This document shows positions 45,522 to 52,192 of a DNA stretch of 64,000 nt, piece after piece. Source of the stretch: Emticicia sp. C21 (lineage in GTDB: Bacteria > Bacteroidota > Bacteroidia > Cytophagales > Spirosomataceae); assembly GCF_003418935.1 (NCBI RefSeq), contig NZ_QVMT01000002.1, positions 248,001 through 312,000 on the forward strand, written 5' to 3'. Within the stretch, counting starts at the first letter, position 1. Each line of letters starts with the position of its first letter. Both the position numbers and the translations under genes were made by a program. Below the pieces are notes generated by a model. It saw only the letters and a list, made by a program, of their open reading frames with translations, was not told the origin of the DNA and searched no databases.

Positions 45522-46940
45522 TTAATCAGAACTTTCCTCAGACGTAGGAGTTAATGGTAATATTTGAACATTTAGAAAATCAAGAATTTTTTTTACATGT
45601 TCAAGTCCATTAGTACCGATAGGGAAAAAATCCTCATAAAACGTACCTCTTTTGAAAATAGAGTTAGCCTCTTCTTCATCTTTAAAAACATCATTCCAAA
45701 GGTAGAATATAGCTTTATTTATAAATTCCTTCAGACTTATTTCATTGGTATCAGACTTAATAAAATAATTACCTATACATTTATCCATTCCTAAATTTTC
45801 ATTCTGTCTGATTATTTTATTAACAGCTTCTATAAAATCAATCCATTTAAACTTTTCATTCCCTATTTTTACTAAGTATTTAAACGACTCATTTTCCTTT
45901 GTTCCTTCTTCTAACTCATACGTTTCAGTATAACAAATAGGGATATACTCCCAATCCCATCTTCTCTTAAACGCACTATCCATCGGAAATAAAGATTGGT
46001 CAGAAGTATTCATTGTTGCCAGTAAGGATAAATTCGGAGGTAATTTCAAGCCATTAACAACACCATCATGGGTTGGACCAAGTTCATTAATTAGATGTTT
46101 TTTCAATGCTTCGTCTGGTGTAACTGTATAATTACTTGTTCTGTCTAATAGCTGAAAAATATCTCCGAAAATCTCCGCACAATTCCCTCTGTTTATTTCT
46201 TCGATTGCGAGATAATATTGATTGTCTTGGTCTTGCCATGCTCTTATATAAATATTTGTAAAAACCTGTGGTACAAACTTATATTTTAATTGCTCCATAG
46301 TTCCTTCATTTTCTGTAGTTGGCTTGTAGGTACCCACAAAAGAAGCATGATCATATTCAGGATGAAAAGTTACTCTTTCATAAAACTTCATATCAAGAGG
46401 TTTGAGAATTTCATTTACTTTATAAGACTTTCCGGTACCTGGAGAACCATAGTAAATTATATTTTCTGCTTTTTCTAAAGCAGAAACGGGGACTTCCTTA
46501 ACAGGATTAAAAGTCTCAGCTAATTCTTCCAATTTGTTAATTGTATTTTTTATATGGCTTTCATCTAAACTTATAATATTATCAACATCCGTATTATCTA
46601 ATAAGGGATAGTTTGCCCAAGCGATTATTTTGCTAATAGTTGAGAAAAGCGGTTTCGTTTGAACTGTAGAGATAGAATTAGCGGTGTTATCTGTATAATA
46701 TCTGCTTTCTAAATTTCTCCATAATGTTTCATCATATCTCGTATGAGGAGCAAAGTTGTTAAGCTCCTCTAATATATCTTTAAAAATTTGTATTAAGGTA
46801 TCTAGTCCTAAAGAGAAAGATTTTATACCTCTTATGCCTGAATTACTAAAAGTTATATATCCGCCTCTTGTACTAAGAGAAAAGTTAAACGGGCTATTAG
46901 GAAATGTTTGTTTTATATACTCTTCTGGGTTTATATTCAT
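45522..46940 (-). CDS. McrB-like AAA+ GTPase restriction subunit
   Basis: 472 residues. The P-loop YGSPGTGKS (around residue 165), Walker B with YLAIEEINRGNCAEIFGDIF, and the McrB GTP-recognition motif TMNTSDQSLFPMD followed by the arginine-finger region AFKRRWDWE are all clear. McrB hydrolyses GTP to move on DNA and activate the McrC nuclease. The N-terminal ~150 residues are the presumed DNA-recognition domain and match no family I know. The ATG overlaps the methyltransferase stop (ATGA), so the two are translationally coupled. Confidence 0.92.
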   Translation of the reverse strand: MNINPEEYIKQTFPNSPFNFSLSTRGGYITFSNSGIRGIKSFSLGLDTLIQIFKDILEELNNFAPHTRYDETLWRNLESRYYTDNTANSISTVQTKPLFSTISKIIAWANYPLLDNTDVDNIISLDESHIKNTINKLEELAETFNPVKEVPVSALEKAENIIYYGSPGTGKSYKVNEILKPLDMKFYERVTFHPEYDHASFVGTYKPTTENEGTMEQLKYKFVPQVFTNIYIRAWQDQDNQYYLAIEEINRGNCAEIFGDIFQLLDRTSNYTVTPDEALKKHLINELGPTHDGVVNGLKLPPNLSLLATMNTSDQSLFPMDSAFKRRWDWEYIPICYTETYELEEGTKENESFKYLVKIGNEKFKWIDFIEAVNKIIRQNENLGMDKCIGNYFIKSDTNEISLKEFINKAIFYLWNDVFKDEEEANSIFKRGTFYEDFFPIGTNGLEHVKKILDFLNVQILPLTPTSEESSD

Positions 46941-48199
46941 AATAGTTGCTTTTTTATCTCGCTAAAAATTGTTTGAATTACAGGTACAGAAACACTATTC
47001 CCAAATTGTTTATACGCTTGTACATCCGATACCGGTATTACGAACTGTTTATCATATCCTTGTAAATTTGCCGCCTCCCTTGGTGTAAGTTTTCTTGGAT
47101 TAGCATCTTTTTGTTCTATCAGGATCTCACTGCCGTCTTTATAATATCTTGCAGATATAGTATTTGTATAGACTGATTCTCCATTGAATAAAGAGAAACC
47201 AAACCCATTACCTTTTTCCTTATGTTCTTTTCTCCTTCTAAGATGACCTGCATGTAATCTATCAGAAATAGTATATTTATCTCCAGGGTTTTCAATTAGG
47301 ATACTTTTTACAGACGTTAATTTGGTTTTATGCAAATCTTCAGACTTAAAGATAGGATTACTATCATTATCCATACCTAAAGGAAAATTGAAGGATTTCT
47401 CAGAATCTTTTAGCCAACCAACTATAAATATTCTCTCTCTATTCTGAGGAACGCCAAAGTTTTTCGAATTCAAGACTTTTTCAGCAACATTATACCCTAA
47501 TTCTTTTAAAGTGGCAATAATGGTCTTTAGAGTATTTCCTTTATCATGGGTTTTTAATCCTTTAACGTTTTCCAGAAAGATAACCTTAATAGGAGTCCCA
47601 TTTTCTTTTTTCCTGTTAATTATATCAGCTACATCAAAGAATAACGTTCCTCTTGTATCTTCAAAACCTTTTCGCAGACCCGCATTTGAGAAAGGTTGAC
47701 ATGGAAACCCCCCACATAATACATCAAATTCATCGGGAATATATTTTTTTGCACTTTCTTTTGTTATATCCCCAAAAGGAACTTCTCCAAAATTTGCTCT
47801 ATAAGTAATCTGAGCATACTTGTCCCATTCAGAAGTAAAAACGCATTTCCCTCCGGAGTTCTGTAAAGCTAATCTAAATCCACCTATCCCAGCAAATAAA
47901 TCAATAAATTTAAAAGTATAATTTTTCGGGGTTGGAAAAGGTACATTTTCAACCTGAAAAAGTAGTTGTTGTATGGCTTCTTCAACGTCAAATTTTACCT
48001 TATTTTCAAGTTCTTTATACTTAATAAATTCATTTATATATTCTCTGGCATCTTCCTCATAATATTTTTTTATCCCATTGTTATAGTTGTGAAGATAATG
48101 TGTTAGTATTGCTGAACTATTATCTTCAGGTTCAACTAATCTGATTTTGATTTTTTTTCCGTCAATGTCTTCTATTGATATTCTTTCCTTTAGTTCCAT
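46937..48199 (-). CDS. DNA (cytosine-5-)-methyltransferase
   Basis: 420 residues from the ATG at 48199; an in-frame TTG ten codons upstream overlaps the likely promoter and is not preferred. m5C motifs in order: I FIDLFAGIGGFRLAL, IV GGFPCQPFSNAG (catalytic Cys in PCQ), VI FLENVKGL, VIII FGVPQNRERIFIVGW, and IX-X LTPREAANLQGY...FGNSVSVPV. An N-terminal extension of ~95 residues precedes motif I. It protects the host from the McrBC/LlaJI-like nuclease encoded downstream. LlaJI systems often have two such enzymes for a non-palindromic site; only one is here, so the site may be palindromic or the other strand unmodified. Confidence 0.94.
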   Translation of the reverse strand: MELKERISIEDIDGKKIKIRLVEPEDNSSAILTHYLHNYNNGIKKYYEEDAREYINEFIKYKELENKVKFDVEEAIQQLLFQVENVPFPTPKNYTFKFIDLFAGIGGFRLALQNSGGKCVFTSEWDKYAQITYRANFGEVPFGDITKESAKKYIPDEFDVLCGGFPCQPFSNAGLRKGFEDTRGTLFFDVADIINRKKENGTPIKVIFLENVKGLKTHDKGNTLKTIIATLKELGYNVAEKVLNSKNFGVPQNRERIFIVGWLKDSEKSFNFPLGMDNDSNPIFKSEDLHKTKLTSVKSILIENPGDKYTISDRLHAGHLRRRKEHKEKGNGFGFSLFNGESVYTNTISARYYKDGSEILIEQKDANPRKLTPREAANLQGYDKQFVIPVSDVQAYKQFGNSVSVPVIQTIFSEIKKQLL

Positions 48200-48226
48200 T
48201 CTATTATTGTAAAATTTACTTTTATA

Positions 48227-48234
48227 CAAAGTTA
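48227..48234 (-). promoter_or_regulatory. -7 element of the restriction-modification operon
   Basis: CAAAGTTA reads TAACTTTG on the minus strand, fitting TAnnTTTG. A start near 48220 would leave a 20-base leader before the methyltransferase ATG at 48199, which supports that start over the upstream TTG. No -33 element was seen. Confidence 0.45.
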
Positions 48235-48287
48235 ATTGAATAGAATTAAAATAATAAAAATACCATTTTTAGTTTCGTTTATTAGAA

Positions 48288-48356
48288 TTTATATCGAATA
48301 AGGTTTTAATGAATAACTGCCAAAGAGGTAACTCATAAACTCTTATTCGATATAAA
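48288..48356. repeat. 15-bp perfect inverted repeat upstream of the methyltransferase
   Basis: TTTATATCGAATAAG (48288-48302) and CTTATTCGATATAAA (48342-48356) are exact inverted copies separated by 39 bases. They start about 55 bases upstream of the -7 element of the restriction-modification operon, a suitable place for an operator bound by a control protein or by the methyltransferase itself. They could also be the ends of a small lost element. Confidence 0.55.
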
Positions 48357-48796
48357 ATCTATTAAAGTCTGGATTTTCGGTAAAGTATTTGTATAGATTG
48401 TAGCTATTCCAAAATTCGATTTAATTATATTAAGATTTAAATTAGTTTTGTCGAAGAGTGTAAGTAATAAGTTGCTATAGGAGAGTTATGGCTTCAAGCA
48501 ACATTGAATAATTAACTGAGATCTCAACACCAGAGTAAATTTTAACCTCTACATAAAAGCCGAATTAGTAGTACTAAGCGTCTGTCAGATAGGTGTAAAC
48601 GAATACCAAACCAGAGACGAACTCTTTGGCCTTGTCCTCTGAATTTTGAATTTGGAAGCCAATAGTTTTTTAGTAAGTCTATAGGCTATCAATTATGAAT
48701 CTATTACCAAGTTATTCCAGCATTTTTATGAATATTGCCCGTTCAAAACAAGGCAGTTGCTCTCCAACAAGCCATGAAATAACTCATACTAAAGGC
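48357..48796. other. Gene-free stretch between the propeller operon and the restriction operon
   Basis: This 440-base region lies between the 15-bp inverted repeat and the last propeller gene. It shows no ORF of real size, no tRNA and no clear terminator. Composition is slightly less AT-rich than its surroundings between about 48480 and 48780, as if it held decayed coding DNA, but no protein family could be recognised in any frame. Confidence 0.45.
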
Positions 48797-51700
48797 TTAA
48801 TGCTTTTTACCAAGGTGCTTTTGTTTTGTTGGAGTATATTTAGCAGTAGCAGGTTTATCTTTTATCCCATATTTTTCTTTAATTTCCTCATCCAGTGGCA
48901 GTAAATATTTATCCCCAAAAACCTTTTTCCATTCTTCTATTTCTTCATAGGTATAGTCTAATGGTTCACCATCCCCATAGCTAAAAAGGTCTCCCTGTTG
49001 CTCTTGTAAGTCTGTTTTGATGATGGCTTTGCCTGAGGCTACGTAGAGGTATTGATTGTCAACTATTTCTGCCTGTATTGGCTCTTTATTGACCCATAGG
49101 GTTTGGAGAATTTTACCTGTAGCAATTTCGTAGGTTTTTACTTTGTGGTTCGAAAAAACTACTAATAATTGACTATCCGATGAAAAGTTTACATAACTAA
49201 TCTTCTCCTCTGATTTTAAAAAGTCATATACTTTACCTGAATCTATTTCCCAGATTTTAGATTTCTTATTGCCATCTATAATAAAAAGCCAGTTACTGTT
49301 ATCGGATATATCCATAAAAGTAATTTCCTCTTCAGGCTTCAAAAAATAAGGCACTTTACCAGTTCCTGATTCCCATATTTTGTATTTACCATCGGCCATT
49401 TTTCCATATAACCATTTACTATCGACTGAAAAATGTACATCTTCAAACTCTTTCTCTGTCTTTAAAAAATCCGGCACTTTACCAGTTTTTACTTCCCAAA
49501 TTTTGTACTTACTATTAGTACTTGAAGTAATTAACCATTTACTGTCTGTAGAAAATTCTATATTGTAAATATTTCCTTCTGATTTTAAAAAATCATACAT
49601 TTTACCTGTTTCTATTTCCCATATTATACATTTATCGCTTAAGTCACTCGTATAGAGCCATTTACTATCCGGAGAAAACACAACATTCCAGATATCCTGT
49701 TCTGATTTCAAAAAATCATACTTCTTATCTGTCCCTATTTCTCTTAGCGTATATTTATCATCTTTGCCTTTCATATAAACCAATCTATTATCAGGAGAAA
49801 AGTGCACATCACTAGTTTCCTCTTCTAACTTCAAAAAATCTGAAATTTCACCTGTATTTAAATCGAATATTTTATGATTGTAATATTGACCCTCTATACG
49901 CAGCCATTTATTATCAGAGGAGAATTCTACACCTGTAATCTTCTTTTCTGTTTCTAAAAAATAAGGTATTTCACCCGTACTTAAATCCCAAATTTTATGT
50001 TCATGATTATGATAATATATATGAAGCCATTTACTATCAGTAGAAAAATCTATCTGCCTAATTCCTTTTTCTGTTATTGTTTCTAAAAAATAAGGTATTT
50101 CACTTGTATATAAATCCCAGATTTTATATTTTAGTTTAGAGTCTATCGTATATAGCCAGTTATTGTCAGGTGAAAAATCCATATGCCTAATAGACTCCTC
50201 ATTTTTCAAAAAACTAGTAATTACATTTATGTCTAAGTCCCATATTTTACAATTTCCCTTAAAATCCATTGTATATAATCTTTTATTGTCTGAAGAAAAA
50301 GACATAAAAAAAACCTCTCCTTCTGACTTTAAGAAATCAGGAGGGTTACCTGAACTCAAATTCCATATCATACGATTATAATTTACACCTATTGCAGACA
50401 GCCACTTACTGTCTGATGAAAAAAGAACACTTTCTATTCTATCATCATAACTCAGAAAATCATATTTCTTACCACTCCCTAATTCCCATATAATACATAT
50501 ATGATTATCTCCTTTCATCAACAACCACTTACTGTCTGGCGAAAAAGAAACTTTGTAATACCCTTCTTCGAGTTCCAAAGAATCATAAACTTCTCTCGTC
50601 TCTACTTCCCATATTTTATATTTATTATCCTCAAGTTCAGTATACAACCACTTACTGTCAGGGGAAAAAGATGCATTGTCAATCGATTCTTCGGAATTAA
50701 GAAAATCATAAACCTCTCCGGTCTCCAATTCCACTATTTTATCTTTAATACCAACATAGAGCCACTTACTATCAGGTGAAAAGTTTAGGTATGATGTCCC
50801 TGCTTCCATCTTCAAAAAATCGTGAATTTTACGCATATTTAGATTCCATATTTTAGAATTATTTTTAACGTCTTTAATATGCAACCATTTACTGTCAGGC
50901 GAAAAATCTATATGTTTAATCTGCTCTTCCGTCGTCAAAAAATCAGGAATTTTGCCAGTACCTAAATCCCATATTTTAGATTTACTGTTAATATCTTTAA
51001 TATGAAGCCATTTACTATCTGATGAAAATTCTACAGCATTAATTTCTTCTTCTGTCTGTAAAAATTCAGGGACTTCACCTTTACCTAAATTCCATATCTT
51101 ATATTTGTTTTTTACATCTTTAGTATACAACCACATATTATCTTTAGAGAAAAATATATCGCTAATTCCTTCTTCTGTCTTCAAAAAATCATAAACTTTA
51201 TTCTTTCCTAATTCCCATATTCTGTATTTTTCAGTAATATCTTTGATATACAACCACTTACTGTCTAATGAAAAAGATACTTTACTAACATCTAATTCTA
51301 TATTTAAAGAATCATAGACCTTGCCCGTTTCTGCTATCCATATTTTAGATTTACAATTAGCATCTCTGGTATAAAACCACTTGCTATCTGAAGAAAAAAC
51401 CACATCAATAATCCCTTTTTCTGACTTTAGAAAGTCATAAACTTTATTCTCACTTATTTCCCATAATTTATGCATATCGTTTTCATCTTTTAGTATCCAA
51501 ATCTTAAGATCCGGAGAGATAGTAATTAAAACATTCGCATAAATTGCCTGTGGAATCTGAGTTTTTTTCCTTTCCCGAAATTGATGCCCATTACTATTAT
51601 TAAAAATCAAAGAGTCTTGTTCCTTAATTATTTTTTTTGTTTTTTCATCTTGTGCCTTGTCCATTGCCTTTTCCAACAACCGCAAACCTTGTATTGGGTT

Positions 51701-52072
51701 TAACTTCCCCGCCTCAGATGACCAGTAGAGAGCGGTAGCATTTTCGGTAGCTATCCGGGCTTTTTTTTCACCCTGGATTGCATTCTTTTCATCTTGTATT
51801 GCTTTTTTCAACCTGCCTTCTATATCAGAAAAAATCTTATTTCTTATTTCCTTTATTTTATTCTTTTGAACTTTATCATTATCAGTCAGGTAATTTTCGG
51901 CATCATCTAAATTACGGAGTGCTTTCTGATATTTATCATTATCGCTGGTTTCAAGAATTTTATTTACATTTTGCATAATGCAATCAAAATCAGTGCATTT
52001 CTCTTTTTGCCCAAATACAGTAGAGCCAAACAATAGCAATGTAATAATCAAAAGTACATTCAATAGTTTCAT
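48797..52072 (-). CDS. Exported beta-propeller protein A (about 20 repeats), nSTAND partner
   Basis: 1091 residues from the ATG at 52072; the frame extends to 52162 but the signal peptide MKLLNVLLIITLLLFGSTVF begins here. After the signal comes a ~140-residue helical domain with a CTDFDC pair and the motif LYWSSEAGKLNPIQGLRLLE, which in fused nSTAND-WD40 proteins links the membrane helix to the propeller. Then about 20 WD40-like repeats of ~41 residues each (pattern FSPDSKWLY...KIWE..TGKVYDFLKSEE) and a conserved C-terminal module (QTLWVNKEPIQAEI, GDLFSYGDGEPLDYTYEEI). It should be periplasmic or surface-located and sense or bind a ligand. Last gene of the operon and a duplicate of its upstream neighbour. 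Confidence 0.82.
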   Translation of the reverse strand: MKLLNVLLIITLLLFGSTVFGQKEKCTDFDCIMQNVNKILETSDNDKYQKALRNLDDAENYLTDNDKVQKNKIKEIRNKIFSDIEGRLKKAIQDEKNAIQGEKKARIATENATALYWSSEAGKLNPIQGLRLLEKAMDKAQDEKTKKIIKEQDSLIFNNSNGHQFRERKKTQIPQAIYANVLITISPDLKIWILKDENDMHKLWEISENKVYDFLKSEKGIIDVVFSSDSKWFYTRDANCKSKIWIAETGKVYDSLNIELDVSKVSFSLDSKWLYIKDITEKYRIWELGKNKVYDFLKTEEGISDIFFSKDNMWLYTKDVKNKYKIWNLGKGEVPEFLQTEEEINAVEFSSDSKWLHIKDINSKSKIWDLGTGKIPDFLTTEEQIKHIDFSPDSKWLHIKDVKNNSKIWNLNMRKIHDFLKMEAGTSYLNFSPDSKWLYVGIKDKIVELETGEVYDFLNSEESIDNASFSPDSKWLYTELEDNKYKIWEVETREVYDSLELEEGYYKVSFSPDSKWLLMKGDNHICIIWELGSGKKYDFLSYDDRIESVLFSSDSKWLSAIGVNYNRMIWNLSSGNPPDFLKSEGEVFFMSFSSDNKRLYTMDFKGNCKIWDLDINVITSFLKNEESIRHMDFSPDNNWLYTIDSKLKYKIWDLYTSEIPYFLETITEKGIRQIDFSTDSKWLHIYYHNHEHKIWDLSTGEIPYFLETEKKITGVEFSSDNKWLRIEGQYYNHKIFDLNTGEISDFLKLEEETSDVHFSPDNRLVYMKGKDDKYTLREIGTDKKYDFLKSEQDIWNVVFSPDSKWLYTSDLSDKCIIWEIETGKMYDFLKSEGNIYNIEFSTDSKWLITSSTNSKYKIWEVKTGKVPDFLKTEKEFEDVHFSVDSKWLYGKMADGKYKIWESGTGKVPYFLKPEEEITFMDISDNSNWLFIIDGNKKSKIWEIDSGKVYDFLKSEEKISYVNFSSDSQLLVVFSNHKVKTYEIATGKILQTLWVNKEPIQAEIVDNQYLYVASGKAIIKTDLQEQQGDLFSYGDGEPLDYTYEEIEEWKKVFGDKYLLPLDEEIKEKYGIKDKPATAKYTPTKQKHLGKKH
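49130..51560 (-). repeat. Propeller repeat array in protein A (~123-bp units)
   Basis: About 20 tandem units of roughly 123 bases, each encoding a FS.DSKWLY blade. Units are moderately diverged; Trp in SKW is nearly constant, unlike SKL in the neighbouring array. Limits are approximate. Confidence 0.7.
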
Positions 52073-52110
52073 GTCATTTACAATCAGATTTTCTTCACAT
52101 TTTAAATAGT
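52073..52110 (-). repeat. Duplication scar: remnant of an nSTAND gene 3' end
   Basis: The bases just upstream of propeller gene A (52073 to about 52094) copy the last codons of the nSTAND-1 gene found before propeller gene B (55106 to about 55127), including its stop (AAATCTGATTGTAAATGAC then ATG). Here there is no nSTAND gene, so a segment containing propeller plus the tail of its upstream neighbour was duplicated in tandem. Confidence 0.75.
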
Positions 52111-52192
52111 TAATTTCCCGTCGTCGAACTGGGGCAATTATCCGTGTTATCCAAGGCGGCACTTACTTTTCTTACTATATTTGCATAGTCAG

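Noticed and set aside
48695-48904. Plus-strand 69-codon frame before and over the end of propeller gene A.
   Set aside because: Half of it is antisense to the propeller gene and no motif or start context supports it.
52073-52162. The open frame of propeller A extends 30 codons upstream of the chosen ATG.
   Set aside because: The extension precedes the signal peptide and overlaps the copied nSTAND tail, so it is not expected to be translated as part of the protein.
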